A stretch of 64,000 nt of DNA from Pseudomonas sp. H9 (GCF_004353925.1 NZ_SMOK01000012.1:248001-312000); one strand, 5' to 3'. Counted from the stretch's first letter, positions 12,239-21,675 are shown. A program made the numbers and translations. The notes: generated by a model from the letters alone, not told the origin.

Positions 12239-13447
12239 TTAAACCTGGTTGAGACGTTCGGCGATGAAAGCAACCAGCTGACGGGCGATCTTGCCCTTGC
12301 TGGTCTGTGCAAAGAGTGTTGCGTGAAGCTCGCGATCGATCACGCTGCAGGCATTTTCCTCGCTGTTGAAGCCGATGCTGGGGTTGGCCACATCGTTGGC
12401 GACGATCAGGTCGAGGTTTTTGTCCTTGAGCTTGCGCGCAGCGTAGTCGAGCAGGTGTTCGGTTTCGGCGGCGAAGCCGACGCTGAACGGGCGATCAGGG
12501 CGCAGCGAAATGCTGGCCAGAATGTCCGGATTGCGGACCATTTGCAGCAGCAGGCCGTCGCCTGTCGTAGGGTCTTTCTTGAGTTTTTGTGGTGCAACCA
12601 CTTCCGGGCGATAGTCTGCGACCGCAGCCGAGGCGATGAATACATCGCAGGGCATGGCTGCTTCGCAGGCCGCGAGCATGTCGCGGGCGCTGACCACGTC
12701 GATACGGGTGACTCGATCAGGCGTTGGCAGATGCACCGGGCCACTGATCAGGGTCACCTTGGCACCGGCTTCTACCGCTGCTTCGGCCAGGGCGAAGCCC
12801 ATTTTCCCGGAGCTGTGGTTAGTGATGTAGCGCACCGGGTCAATGTTTTCCTGAGTCGGACCGGCAGTGATGACGATGTGTTTACCGGTCAGCGACTCGC
12901 GTTTGAAGGTTTCTGCGGCGCACCAGGCCAGGTCGGTGGCTTCGAGCATACGCCCCAGGCCGACATCACCGCAGGCTTGGCTGCCGGATGCCGGGCCGAA
13001 CACCTGAATGCCACGGCTCTGCAGCAGTTCAAGGTTGGCCTGAGTCGCAGGGTCGCGCCACATGGCCTGGTTCATCGCCGGGGCGACGGCTACCGTGGCG
13101 TCGGTGGCAAGCACCAGGGTGGTCAGCAGGTCGTCAGCCACGCCTTGGGCCATACGTGCCAGCAAGTCGGCGGTAGCGGGTGCGATCAGCACCAGATCAG
13201 CCCATTTGGCCAGCTCGATATGGCCCATCGCCGCTTCGGCAGCAGGGTCCAATAGGTCCATGTGCACCGGGTGGCCGGACAATGCCTGCAAGGTGAGCGG
13301 AGTGATGAACTCCGCGCCGCCGCGGGTCATGACGACGCGCACTTGCGCACCGTGTTCCAGAAGTCGGCGAACCAGTTCGGCACTTTTGTAGGCGGCAATG
13401 CCGCCGCCGACGCCGAGAACGATGCGCTTACGATACAGCCGCTGCAT
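12239..13447 (-). CDS. coaBC: Bifunctional phosphopantothenoylcysteine decarboxylase/phosphopantothenate-cysteine ligase
   Basis: A 402-residue fusion enzyme of coenzyme A synthesis. The N-terminal flavoprotein decarboxylase has GVGGGIAAYKSAEL, PAMNQAMW and PASGSQACGDVGLGRM; the C-terminal CTP-dependent ligase has ITAGPTQENIDPVRYITNHSSGKMG and FAAET. Length and domain order are normal. It heads the run to dut, algC and argB and is divergent from radC over 133 bp. Confidence 0.97.
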   Translation of the reverse strand: MQRLYRKRIVLGVGGGIAAYKSAELVRRLLEHGAQVRVVMTRGGAEFITPLTLQALSGHPVHMDLLDPAAEAAMGHIELAKWADLVLIAPATADLLARMAQGVADDLLTTLVLATDATVAVAPAMNQAMWRDPATQANLELLQSRGIQVFGPASGSQACGDVGLGRMLEATDLAWCAAETFKRESLTGKHIVITAGPTQENIDPVRYITNHSSGKMGFALAEAAVEAGAKVTLISGPVHLPTPDRVTRIDVVSARDMLAACEAAMPCDVFIASAAVADYRPEVVAPQKLKKDPTTGDGLLLQMVRNPDILASISLRPDRPFSVGFAAETEHLLDYAARKLKDKNLDLIVANDVANPSIGFNSEENACSVIDRELHATLFAQTSKGKIARQLVAFIAERLNQV

Positions 13448-13580
13448 AGGCTTGCCTTTTGCTCAGTGATTGCACGCGGCGACGACGCCTCCCCAGGCCG
13501 AATCGTCGCGTAAAAATGAGCGGGTAATGTAGCACAGGGCTGTAAAACAGGAGCAGTAACCGATAGACAGGGAGGTTGGG

Positions 13581-14261
13581 ATGAGTATCAGAGATTGGCC
13601 TGCGGCGGAGCGGCCACGGGAAAAGTTGTTGGAGCAAGGGGCAGCCAGCCTCTCGGATGCTGAATTGCTGGCCATATTTCTACGCACCGGCGTGCGGGGT
13701 TACAGTGCTGTCGATCTGGCTCGGCATCTGCTTATGCAGTTCGGTGGCTTGCGCGGCCTGATGCAGGCGGATGCCAAGCACTTCAATCAGGAGTTTGGCC
13801 TTGGGCCGGCCAAGTTCGCCCAGTTGCAGGCAGTGATGGAAATGTCTCGTCGGCACTTGGCAGGCCAGCTGCGTCGCGATTCAGCGCTACAGAGCCCGCA
13901 GGCCGTCAGAGACTATCTGAAAGCCCAGCTGCGACATGAGCCTCATGAAGTGTTCGCCTGCTTGTTTCTAGATACCAAGCACCGGCTGCTTGGTTTCGAG
14001 GCGCTGTTTCGCGGCACCATCCATGAAACCAGTGTTTACCCTAGGCAAGTGATTAAGCGCGCGCTGGCTCACAATGCGGCAGCGCTTATTCTCTGCCACA
14101 ACCATCCCTCAGGTGTTTCAGAGCCTAGCCAAGCAGATGTGTTGATGACCCATCGGCTTAAGGAAGCGTTGGGCTTGGTGGATGTGCGTTTGCTTGATCA
14201 CTTCATCATCGGTGAAGGTGAGCCCTTGTCGATGGTCGAGAAAGGGTGGTTTGTGGCGTGA
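13581..14261 (+). CDS. radC: RadC family JAB-domain protein
   Basis: A 226-residue protein with an N-terminal helix-hairpin-helix-like region ([14 protein letters not shown]) and a C-terminal JAMM metal site seen as [15 protein letters not shown]. The family is widespread and its biochemical role is unsettled; early DNA repair claims are not secure. GGGAGG lies 8 bp before the ATG. Its position between coaBC and rpmB is conserved in many gammaproteobacteria. Confidence 0.94.
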   Translation: MSIRDWPAAERPREKLLEQGAASLSDAELLAIFLRTGVRGYSAVDLARHLLMQFGGLRGLMQADAKHFNQEFGLGPAKFAQLQAVMEMSRRHLAGQLRRDSALQSPQAVRDYLKAQLRHEPHEVFACLFLDTKHRLLGFEALFRGTIHETSVYPRQVIKRALAHNAAALILCHNHPSGVSEPSQADVLMTHRLKEALGLVDVRLLDHFIIGEGEPLSMVEKGWFVA

Positions 14262-14263
14262 AG

Positions 14264-14329
14264 ATCGCGGGGCAAGCCCGCTCCCACCGGGGTTGTGTTA
14301 CCCCTGTGGGAGCGGGCTTGCCCCGCGAT
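14264..14329. repeat. REP pair 3 (tail-to-tail, about 20-nt spacer)
   Basis: GATCGCGGGGCAAGCCCGCTC and an inverse copy separated by a short spacer that itself pairs. It lies between convergent radC and the substrate-binding protein gene. Confidence 0.93.
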
Positions 14330-14331
14330 GG

Positions 14332-15921
14332 TCAGCGCGAAACCTTCACTGATGCGAAGTCCTGTCGGCCGAACGGGCTGACCTGGTAGCCCTCCACAAT
14401 CTGACGCACCAGCACCGATGCGACCGGGTGCGCCAACGGCAACCACAATGCCTGCTGCTGAATATGCGTTTGAGCCTGCTGGTACAGACGACTGCGCACG
14501 CTCTGGTCGGTGGTGGTCTTGCCCGCGCTGATCAGCTGGTCCAGGCGAGGGTCGCAATAGCGGGCAAAGTTGGTACCGGATTTCACCGCGGCACAGGCGA
14601 ATTGCGGGCTCAGGAAGTTATCCGGGTCGCCGTTGTCACCCGCCCAGCCCATGAACAGCAGGTCATGCTCGCCCGCTTTGGCGCGGCGAATCAGCTCGCC
14701 CCACTCAATAACCCGGATCTCGGCCTTGATGCCGATCTTGTCCAGGTCGGCTTGTAGCAACTGCGCACCCAGGCTCGGGTTGGGGTTCAGCAGGCTACCT
14801 TGCGGGCGGGTCCAGATGGTTGTGCTGAAGCCGTCTTTAAGGCCGGCCTTGGCGAGCAGCGATTTGGCTTTCTCCACGTCGGTCGGGTAGCCCGGCAGGT
14901 CCTTGGCATAGCTCCAGGTGTTGGGCGGGTAGGGGCCGTTAGCGGCGACCGCTGTACCCTCGAACACGGCTTTGAGGTAGGAGGCTTTGTCGAATGCCAG
15001 GTTGATCGCCTGACGTACCTCGGGCTTGTCCAGTGGCGCATGCTGGCTGTTGATAGCAACGAATGCCGTCATGAAGGCATCGGTTTTTTCTACTTTCAGT
15101 GCTGGATCTTCGCTAGCGGCGGCTATATCCAGCGGTTTGGGCGACAAGGCGATCTGGCATTCGTTGCGTTTGAGCTTCTGCAAGCGCACGTTGGCATCGG
15201 GGGTGATGGCAAAAATCAGCGGGTCAACTGCAGGCTTGCCGGCAAAGTAATCCGGGTTGGCGCGGTAGCGGATCACCGCGTCCTTCTGGAAGCGATTGAA
15301 CACGAACGGCCCTGTGCCAATCGGTTGGCTGTTGAGTTTTTCCGGCGTTCCGGCCTTGAGCAACTGGTCGGCATATTCGGCGGAGTAGATCGATGCGAAG
15401 CCCATGCTCAGGGTGGGCAGGAAGGTGGCATCCGGGTGATCGAGTGTGAAGCGCACCGTGAGCGAGTCAGGGGCTTCAATCTGCTTGATCAGGCTTGGCA
15501 GCTGCAGCGACTGGGCATGCGGGTAGCCGCTCTGGGCGATCTTGTGCCAGGAGTGCGCGGGGTAGAGCATGCGTTGGAAGCTGAACAGCACATCGTCGGC
15601 GTTCAGGGTGCGGCTCGGTTTGAAGTAACCAGTGTTGTGGAACTTAACTTCGGGGCGCAACTTGAATTCGTAAACCAGGCCATCAGGCGAAACCGTCCAG
15701 CTTTCAGCCAGGCTTGGTACTACTTGGCCTTTTGCGGAATCGAACTCAACCAGGCGGTTCATCAGCACGTCGGCTGAGGCATTGGTGGTCGTCAGCGAGT
15801 TGTACTGAACCACATCGAAGCCCTCAGGGCTGGCTTCGGTACACACACTCAATGCCGCAGCCTGAGCAAATGCCGGGCCGAGCAGGGTGGCGAACAACAG
15901 GGGTAGAGCAGCAGCGCGCAT
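14332..15921 (-). CDS. ABC transporter periplasmic peptide-binding protein, DppA/OppA-like
   Basis: A 529-residue exported solute-binding protein of SBP family 5. The signal peptide MRAAALPLLFATLLGPAFAQA is followed by a mature start LSVCTEASPEGFDVVQYNS, close to dipeptide/heme-binding DppA. Other family blocks are KLRPEVKFHN, NADDVLFSFQRM and GTGPFVF. AAGGAA precedes the ATG. No permease or ATPase genes are adjacent, so it is an orphan that would have to use a transporter encoded elsewhere. Ligand cannot be told from sequence. Confidence 0.92.
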   Translation of the reverse strand: MRAAALPLLFATLLGPAFAQAAALSVCTEASPEGFDVVQYNSLTTTNASADVLMNRLVEFDSAKGQVVPSLAESWTVSPDGLVYEFKLRPEVKFHNTGYFKPSRTLNADDVLFSFQRMLYPAHSWHKIAQSGYPHAQSLQLPSLIKQIEAPDSLTVRFTLDHPDATFLPTLSMGFASIYSAEYADQLLKAGTPEKLNSQPIGTGPFVFNRFQKDAVIRYRANPDYFAGKPAVDPLIFAITPDANVRLQKLKRNECQIALSPKPLDIAAASEDPALKVEKTDAFMTAFVAINSQHAPLDKPEVRQAINLAFDKASYLKAVFEGTAVAANGPYPPNTWSYAKDLPGYPTDVEKAKSLLAKAGLKDGFSTTIWTRPQGSLLNPNPSLGAQLLQADLDKIGIKAEIRVIEWGELIRRAKAGEHDLLFMGWAGDNGDPDNFLSPQFACAAVKSGTNFARYCDPRLDQLISAGKTTTDQSVRSRLYQQAQTHIQQQALWLPLAHPVASVLVRQIVEGYQVSPFGRQDFASVKVSR

Positions 15922-16106
15922 GGTGATTCCTTGGCTGATCGATGGCCCATCTGTCAGTGCAGTCTGGAAAAGTCCTACCCTAGTGCGCCAAGCCAGAAAT
16001 GGCCAACTCCTTTTTTACCAATCGAGCGACGAGTGGTCGACATCCTGCCAAGCCAGTCGTTATGCTGCTCCGGCGTGTCGATCAGCAAGTCAAAGCACAA
16101 CTCCTG

Positions 16107-16135
16107 TTGTTGTGCTCTGGTCTTTCTGGTATAAA
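16107..16135 (+). promoter_or_regulatory. Sigma-70 type promoter for rpmB-rpmG
   Basis: TTGTTG at 16107-16112 and TATAAA at 16130-16135 with a 17-bp spacer, giving a start near 16142 and a leader of about 140 nt. The rest of the 362-bp gap upstream (15922-16106) shows no ORF and presumably holds the promoter of the divergent binding-protein gene. Confidence 0.5.
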
Positions 16136-16239
16136 GCAGCGCTCTTTTCTAGGGGCTCGGCTTGTCGCATCTGTTGATTGAGTCGATAAGACCCTGAAGA
16201 AACACGGCGCCTAGCGCCAAAGACTGAGAGATTAAGCGG

Positions 16240-16258
16240 CCAACCCATGCCGGGTTGG
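16240..16258 (+). promoter_or_regulatory. Stable hairpin in the rpmB leader
   Basis: CCAACCC pairs with GGGTTGG around ATGCC, 25 nt upstream of the rpmB start codon. In a long ribosomal-protein leader this could be a translational control element; no match to a known leader family is claimed. Confidence 0.4.
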
Positions 16259-16283
16259 GCATGTGGTTTTAGAGGGCTGAGGC

Positions 16284-16520
16284 ATGTCGAGAGTCTGTCA
16301 AGTTACCGGTAAGGGTCCGGTAACCGGGAACAACATTTCCCACGCAAACAACAAAACCCGTCGTCGTTTCCTGCCGAACCTGCAGCATCATCGCTTCTGG
16401 GTCGAGTCCGAGAAGCGTTTCGTGCGTCTGCGCGTATCTGCCAAAGGCATGCGCATCATCGACAAGCGCGGCATCGATGCCGTTCTGGTCGACATTCGCC
16501 GTAACGGCGCTAAGGTCTAA
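16284..16520 (+). CDS. rpmB: 50S ribosomal protein L28
   Basis: A 78-residue basic ribosomal protein with the family N-terminus [17 protein letters not shown] and the block [20 protein letters not shown]. It is the normal length. It is followed 11 bp later by rpmG, the conserved L28-L33 operon. Confidence 0.98.
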   Translation: MSRVCQVTGKGPVTGNNISHANNKTRRRFLPNLQHHRFWVESEKRFVRLRVSAKGMRIIDKRGIDAVLVDIRRNGAKV

Positions 16521-16531
16521 GGGAGAGAATC

Positions 16532-16687
16532 ATGCGTGAATTGATCCGTCTGGTGTCGACCGCTAATACCGGCCACTTCTACACCACCGACAAGAACAAG
16601 CGCACCACTCCGGACAAAATCGAAATCAAAAAATTCGATCCGGTTGTTCGCAAGCACGTGATCTACAAGGAAGCCAAGATCAAGTAA
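16532..16687 (+). CDS. rpmG: 50S ribosomal protein L33
   Basis: A 51-residue protein reading [17 protein letters not shown] and ending [11 protein letters not shown], the standard proteobacterial L33. GGGAGAG lies just before the ATG. The zinc-binding cysteines of C+ L33 forms are absent, so this is the C- form. It ends just before a strong terminator. Confidence 0.98.
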   Translation: MRELIRLVSTANTGHFYTTDKNKRTTPDKIEIKKFDPVVRKHVIYKEAKIK

Positions 16688-16702
16688 TTGATCAGGCTGA
16701 CG

Positions 16703-16742
16703 AAAAAAGGGCCCGTATCTCACGATACGGGCCCTTTTTTTT
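16703..16742 (+). terminator. Rho-independent terminator of rpmB-rpmG
   Basis: GGGCCCGTATC/GATACGGGCCC around TCAC followed by eight T; very strong. Confidence 0.95.
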
Positions 16743-16760
16743 GCACTGTGAATGCTGCCT

Positions 16761-16830
16761 GTGGGAGCGGGCTTGCCCCGCGAAGCGATGTGGCTGACAC
16801 ACTTCAATCGCGGGGCAAGCCCACTCCCAC
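16761..16830. repeat. REP pair 4 (head-to-head)
   Basis: GTGGGAGCGGGCTTGCCCCG and an inverse copy, about 25 nt apart; the second copy has CCCAC in place of CCCGC. It lies between convergent rpmG and the cupin gene. Confidence 0.92.
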
Positions 16831-16836
16831 CAAGGT

Positions 16837-17199
16837 TTAGGCTTTCTGTTCGAACATCACATAAATCTTGCGGCATGGCTCCAGCACTTCCCAGGTGCCT
16901 TTGAAGCCAGCCGGAATGACAAACCGATCACCGGCACGCAATGTTTTTGCGCCACCGTCTGCATCGCGCAGTACCGACACGCCCTGAACGATCTCGCAGT
17001 ATTCGTGTTCAGTGTAATTGACAGTCCATTGTCCTACCTCACCTTCCCAGACGCCGGCGGCGAACTGTCCGCAAGGGCTGGAATAGTGGTTGTAGACGGC
17101 CTGATCGGGTTCACCCTTGAGAATCTTTTCGGCTGCTGGGCGGTAGCGTTCAGCCTCGGTGAGGACCTGGGCGAAGTCGATGATCTGATCAATGCGCAT
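16837..17199 (-). CDS. Cupin-domain protein
   Basis: A 120-residue single-domain cupin with beta-barrel motifs VWEGEVGQWTVNYTEHEYCEIVQGVSVL and GDRFVIPAGFKGTWEV. It resembles the small cupins (DUF861-like) found beside amine and polyamine oxidation genes. No signal peptide. A GAGAAAT ribosome site precedes the ATG. It is divergent from the aldehyde dehydrogenase at 17396 across 196 bp, so shared control is plausible. Enzymatic or sensory role is unknown. Confidence 0.85.
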   Translation of the reverse strand: MRIDQIIDFAQVLTEAERYRPAAEKILKGEPDQAVYNHYSSPCGQFAAGVWEGEVGQWTVNYTEHEYCEIVQGVSVLRDADGGAKTLRAGDRFVIPAGFKGTWEVLEPCRKIYVMFEQKA

Positions 17200-17395
17200 G
17201 GCTATTTCTCTTGTTTGTTTAATAAAATGAACATCAGTAGGCGTTTGATGCGATTATGTCAAATATATTGATAATTGGGTCGCCAGTGGTTTAGGGTGGC
17301 GGGTGCCTGTGCGCGTAGCTCGCCCAGCCAGAATTTTTGACAGTGCCTGTGACCCCTCGTACGGCACTGCACCTTAACAAGAGGAGGAGTTTCGT

Positions 17396-18889
17396 ATGAC
17401 CACCCTGACTCGTGCGGATTGGGAACAGCGTGCCCAGCAGCTGAAAATTGAAGGCCGCGCTTTCATCAACGGTGAATACACCGCCGCCGTTTCCGGCGCG
17501 ACGTTCGAATGCCTCAGCCCGGTCGATGGCCGACTGCTGGCGCAAGTTGCCAGCTGTGATCTGGCCGATGCCGAACGCGCCGTGGAAAACGCCCGCGCTA
17601 CCTTCGCTTCCGGCGTTTGGTCGCGTCTGGCGCCAACCAAGCGTAAAGCCACCATGATCCGCTTTGCCGCTCTGCTCAAGGCCAATGTCGAAGAGCTGGC
17701 GCTGTTGGAAACGCTGGACATGGGCAAGCCGATCAACGACTCGCTGAACATCGACGTGCCAGGTGCCGCTCAGGCCCTGAGCTGGAACGGTGAAGCAATC
17801 GACAAGGTTTATGACGAAGTCGCGGCTACCCCGCATGATCAACTGGGCCTCGTCACCCGTGAACCTGTAGGTGTAGTTGCTGCCATCGTACCGTGGAACT
17901 TCCCGCTGCTGATGGCCTGCTGGAAACTCGGCCCGGCACTGGCCACTGGTAACTCGGTGGTGCTCAAGCCTTCGGAAAAATCGCCACTGACCGCCATTCG
18001 CATTGCCCAACTGGCGATCGAAGCCGGCATCCCGAAAGGCGTTCTTAACGTGCTGCCAGGCTATGGCCACACCGTTGGCAAGGCCTTGGCCCTGCACATG
18101 GACGTAGACACGCTGGTGTTCACCGGTTCGACCAAAATCGCCAAGCAACTGATGATCTACGCCGGCGAATCGAACATGAAGCGTGTTTGGCTGGAAGCCG
18201 GTGGCAAGAGCCCGAACATCGTTTTCGCCGACGCTCCGGACCTCAATGCCGCTGCCGAAGCCGCCGCCAGTGCTATCGCCTTCAACCAGGGTGAAGTCTG
18301 CACCGCCGGTTCCCGTCTGCTGGTCGAGCGCTCGATCAAAGACAAGTTCCTGCCGTTGGTGCTCGAAGCCCTCAAGGCCTGGAAGCCAGGTAACCCGCTG
18401 GACCCAGCAACCACCGTTGGTGCGCTGGTCGATACCCAGCAGATGAACACCGTGCTGTCGTACATCGAAGCGGGTCACAGCGATGGTGCCAAGCTGCTGG
18501 TAGGTGGCAAGCGTATCCTTGAAGAAACCGGTGGCACCTACGTTGAGCCAACGATTTTCGACGGCGTAGACAACGCCATGCGCATCGCCAAGGAAGAAAT
18601 CTTCGGCCCAGTGCTGTCGGTGCTGACCTTCGACACCGTCGAAGAGGCAATCAACATCGCCAACGACACCCCGTATGGCCTTGCCGCTGGTGTGTGGACC
18701 GCTGACATCTCCAAGGCACACCTGACCGCCAAGGCTCTGCGTGCCGGTAGCGTGTGGGTCAACCAGTACGACGGTGGCGACATGACCGCCCCGTTCGGTG
18801 GCTTCAAGCAATCGGGCAACGGCCGTGACAAGTCGCTGCACGCGCTGGACAAGTACACCGAGCTGAAGGCGACCTGGATCAAGCTGTAA
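17396..18889 (+). CDS. kauB: Aldehyde dehydrogenase KauB/PuuC (4-guanidinobutyraldehyde / gamma-glutamyl-aminobutyraldehyde dehydrogenase)
   Basis: A 497-residue aldehyde dehydrogenase with VPWNFPLLM, KPSEKSP, the Glu in LEAGGKSPN and the catalytic Cys in GEVCTAGS. The name follows the conserved context: it is followed by an MFS gene and a PLD gene and lies upstream of the PauB-like oxidase, as kauB does in P. aeruginosa. It acts on the aldehydes of arginine, agmatine and polyamine breakdown. It is a close paralogue of 771-2264. AGAGGAGGAG is a strong ribosome site. A long open frame on the opposite strand is only a codon-bias shadow. Confidence 0.93.
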   Translation: MTTLTRADWEQRAQQLKIEGRAFINGEYTAAVSGATFECLSPVDGRLLAQVASCDLADAERAVENARATFASGVWSRLAPTKRKATMIRFAALLKANVEELALLETLDMGKPINDSLNIDVPGAAQALSWNGEAIDKVYDEVAATPHDQLGLVTREPVGVVAAIVPWNFPLLMACWKLGPALATGNSVVLKPSEKSPLTAIRIAQLAIEAGIPKGVLNVLPGYGHTVGKALALHMDVDTLVFTGSTKIAKQLMIYAGESNMKRVWLEAGGKSPNIVFADAPDLNAAAEAAASAIAFNQGEVCTAGSRLLVERSIKDKFLPLVLEALKAWKPGNPLDPATTVGALVDTQQMNTVLSYIEAGHSDGAKLLVGGKRILEETGGTYVEPTIFDGVDNAMRIAKEEIFGPVLSVLTFDTVEEAINIANDTPYGLAAGVWTADISKAHLTAKALRAGSVWVNQYDGGDMTAPFGGFKQSGNGRDKSLHALDKYTELKATWIKL

Positions 18890-18909
18890 CGTTAACAGCG
18901 CGATCTATT

Positions 18910-18952
18910 CACAGCCGGGCCTTGCACCACGCAGGTCCGGCTGTGTTGTTTC
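18910..18952 (+). terminator. Terminator-like hairpin after kauB
   Basis: CACAGCCGG/CCGGCTGTG arms with an inner CCT..AGG pairing, followed by TTGTTTC. The T-run is poor. Confidence 0.6.
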
Positions 18953-18982
18953 TGCACAACAGAGCCAGCCTGGGAGGCTGCA

Positions 18983-20122
18983 ATGCGTTGGGGAACCTAT
19001 TTCGCCGTGCTGACGGCGGTGCTCAGTGTCGGCCTGGCACTGGGTGTGAGCATGCCGCTGGTGTCATTGCGGCTGGAGGGCTGGGGCTATGGCAGCTTTG
19101 CCATTGGCGTGATGGCGGCGATGCCGGCCATCGGTGTCCTGCTCGGGGCCAGCCTCTCCAGTCGGCTCGCTGCTCGCTTTGGCACGCCAGGGACCATGCA
19201 GCTGTGCTTGTGGGCGGGCGCGTTGTCCATTGGTTTGCTGGCGCTGATGCCCAGTTATCCGGTGTGGATCGTGCTGCGCCTGCTGATCGGCATGATCCTG
19301 ACCATTGTATTTATTCTCGGTGAAAGCTGGATCAACCAACTGGTGGTCGAACAATGGCGCGGGCGTCTGGTGGCCTTGTATGGCTGCAGTTATGCCTTGA
19401 GCCAACTGGCCGGGCCGTTGCTGCTCGGTGTGCTGGGCTCGGAAGATGATCTGGGCTTCTGGCTCGGGGCTGGCTTGCTGTTGCTGGGGCCGCTGGTGCT
19501 GCTTGGGCGGGGCGGGGCGCCGAGCGCAGAGTCGTGCAGCGTGACGCTGTTCGACCTGGTGGGCTTTTGCCGGCGCATGCCGGTGATTGCCTGGGCGATT
19601 GCCCTGTTCGCCGCTTTTGAGGCGATGATTCTGACCTTGCTGCCGGTGTATTGCTTGCAGCAAGGCTTCACCACTGAGGTCGCACTGTTCATGGTCAGTA
19701 CCGTGGTGGTGGGCGATGCGCTGCTGCAGTTGCCGCTGGGGGCGCTGGCCGACCGCATGTCGCGCCGCAGCCTGTTCAGCGGATGCGCGCTGACCCTGCT
19801 GGTATCGAGCCTGGCGATCCCGTTGGCGTTACACACCTGGCTGATCTGGCCGCTGTGGGTGTTGTTCGGTGCCAGCGCTGGTGGCTTGTTCACCTTGTCG
19901 CTGATTCTGATCGGCGAGCGCTACCGGGATGATGCGTTGGTACGCGCCAATGCGCATGTCGCGCAACTCTGGGGCATTGGCTGTCTGCTCGGGCCGTTGA
20001 TTGCCGGTGCTGGTGGCCAATGGATCAGCGGGCATGCCTTACCGTTGTTGATGGCCGCTGGTGCTGCTGGGCTGGTGTTGCTTTCACGGCGCGCCAACGC
20101 CTTTGAGCCTGCACCGGTCTAA
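18983..20122 (+). CDS. MFS transporter
   Basis: A 379-residue inner-membrane carrier with about 12 hydrophobic segments. The loop between helices 2 and 3 reads SSRLAARFGTPG, and a second such loop is GALADRMSRRSLFSG, as in the YcaD-like branch of the major facilitator superfamily. Substrate unknown. Its start, MRWGTYFAVLTAVLSVG, has GGGAGG upstream. Its last 4 bp overlap the 3' end of the convergent PLD gene. Confidence 0.9.
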   Translation: MRWGTYFAVLTAVLSVGLALGVSMPLVSLRLEGWGYGSFAIGVMAAMPAIGVLLGASLSSRLAARFGTPGTMQLCLWAGALSIGLLALMPSYPVWIVLRLLIGMILTIVFILGESWINQLVVEQWRGRLVALYGCSYALSQLAGPLLLGVLGSEDDLGFWLGAGLLLLGPLVLLGRGGAPSAESCSVTLFDLVGFCRRMPVIAWAIALFAAFEAMILTLLPVYCLQQGFTTEVALFMVSTVVVGDALLQLPLGALADRMSRRSLFSGCALTLLVSSLAIPLALHTWLIWPLWVLFGASAGGLFTLSLILIGERYRDDALVRANAHVAQLWGIGCLLGPLIAGAGGQWISGHALPLLMAAGAAGLVLLSRRANAFEPAPV

Positions 20123-21675
20123 AGCATCCGCTCCAGGCCGACGGCCTTGCTGATCCAGGCGTTGAAGCGGCGCCACAGGCCACCGGGTTCGGTGGTCAGG
20201 GTGTGCAGGTGATGATTGTCTTCCGTCACCCACACCAGCTTGCCGTCGACCAGTTGCGGCTGGTAGCTCAGCGCCGGGGCCATGCCTTGTACCGCCAGGT
20301 CGCGGGTGTATTCCGCCAGTTCAGGGCTGTCGACCAGCACGCCGACTTCGGTGTTCCATAGCACCGAGCGCGGGTCAAAATTGAACGAGCCGATGAAGGT
20401 CTTGCGTCGGTCGAAGATGATCGCCTTGCTGTGCAAGCTGGAATCCGAGCTGCCGTAGAAATGCAGGGCGCGCTTTGAGCTGGGGTCGCCCGGTTGCCGA
20501 CGCAGCTCGTACAAATGCACACCGTGTTCGAGCAAGGCCCTGCGGTAGGGCGCATAGCCACCGTGTACTGCCGGGACATCGGTGGCCTCCAGGGAATTGG
20601 TCAGCAACTTGACCGAGACACCGGCATCGGCACGGCTGGTCAAGTACAGCAGGCCGGGTTCGCCAGGCACGAAGTAGGCCGAGATCAAGATCAGCTCATG
20701 CTGAACGTTGTTCATGTCCGGTGCCAGCTGGTGGGTCATCAGCAGTTGTGGGTCTGGCTCATCATTGGCCAGCACCTTGCTCGGTGCGTCCCAGAGTGCC
20801 TGGTTGTGGGCCCAGATCAGTTCATTGCGCCAGATACCCAGGCGCGGGCGGGTTTTGTATGACATCAACCGGTCATACAGAGCCTTGTGCTCAACCTCGG
20901 CCTCGGCCAGCGAGACTTCCAGGCGTTGACGGCTGGCACGCAAGTCGTCGGCATCGGGCTTGCGCAAAATAAAGTCGTCAATGGGTTTGCTCAGCGCACT
21001 GTTCCAGTACTGATCGAAGCTGTGACCCAGTTGTTCGGCTACCGGTCCGACACCCAGCAAGTCGATATCGGTGAAGTTCAGGTTGGGCTCGGCATCGAAG
21101 TACTCGTCGCCCAGATTGCGGCCGCCGACGATGGCCATGCTGTTGTCCACCAGCCACAGCTTGTTGTGCATGCGCCGGTGTTGCAGGTTGAGGTTGAACA
21201 GGCGGCCTACCGCCCGTGTCACGCCCGTGCTGCGCCCCAGGTGCAGCGGGTTGAACACACGAATATGAATGTTCGGGTGGGCGTTGAGGGTGGCCATCTT
21301 GTCTTCGATGCTGTCGCTGGTGGTGTCGTCGAGCAGGATGCGTATGCGCACGCCGCGGTCGGCCGCCTGCAGCAACTCATGCACCAAGGCGCGCGTGCTC
21401 AGGCCGTCGTGGACGATGTAGTACTGCAGGTCGATGCTCGACTGGGCGTTGCGGATCAGTTCGGCCCGGGCGCGAAAGGCCTCATTGCTGTTGGGCAGCA
21501 GGCGAAACCCTGAGCGCCCGTCGTAAGCCGAAGCCTGGCGTTGCACCGAACGGCCAAAGGCGGAATCACTGGCAGGAAGCGCCTGGGTGACTTCCCGTGG
21601 CTGGCTGATGCTGGCGCATCCACCCAGGCTGAGTATCAGCGACAGCAGCACAGGCAGCGTGCACGGGCTTCTCAA
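20119..21675 (-). CDS. Phospholipase D-family lipoprotein (cardiolipin synthase-like)
   Basis: A 518-residue protein with two HKD motifs: HNKLWLVDNSMAIVGGRN at about residue 165 and HSKAIIFDRRKTFIGSFNFD at about residue 425, the duplicated PLD domain that forms one active site. The N-terminus has a hydrophobic stretch and lipobox LGGC, so it is probably a lipoprotein in the envelope. The start is a TTG at 21675 with AAGGA 10 bp upstream; nothing better placed precedes the signal sequence. Cardiolipin synthesis or phospholipid/nucleic acid hydrolysis are both possible for this family. Confidence 0.88.
   Translation of the reverse strand: MRSPCTLPVLLSLILSLGGCASISQPREVTQALPASDSAFGRSVQRQASAYDGRSGFRLLPNSNEAFRARAELIRNAQSSIDLQYYIVHDGLSTRALVHELLQAADRGVRIRILLDDTTSDSIEDKMATLNAHPNIHIRVFNPLHLGRSTGVTRAVGRLFNLNLQHRRMHNKLWLVDNSMAIVGGRNLGDEYFDAEPNLNFTDIDLLGVGPVAEQLGHSFDQYWNSALSKPIDDFILRKPDADDLRASRQRLEVSLAEAEVEHKALYDRLMSYKTRPRLGIWRNELIWAHNQALWDAPSKVLANDEPDPQLLMTHQLAPDMNNVQHELILISAYFVPGEPGLLYLTSRADAGVSVKLLTNSLEATDVPAVHGGYAPYRRALLEHGVHLYELRRQPGDPSSKRALHFYGSSDSSLHSKAIIFDRRKTFIGSFNFDPRSVLWNTEVGVLVDSPELAEYTRDLAVQGMAPALSYQPQLVDGKLVWVTEDNHHLHTLTTEPGGLWRRFNAWISKAVGLERML

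Noticed and set aside
17291..18841. 516-codon open frame on the minus strand over kauB
   Set aside because: Mirror of a high-GC coding gene; no family motif and the plus-strand frame is a clear aldehyde dehydrogenase. The matching mirror frame over the first paralogue (1913-3040 and 1356-1769) shows the same effect.
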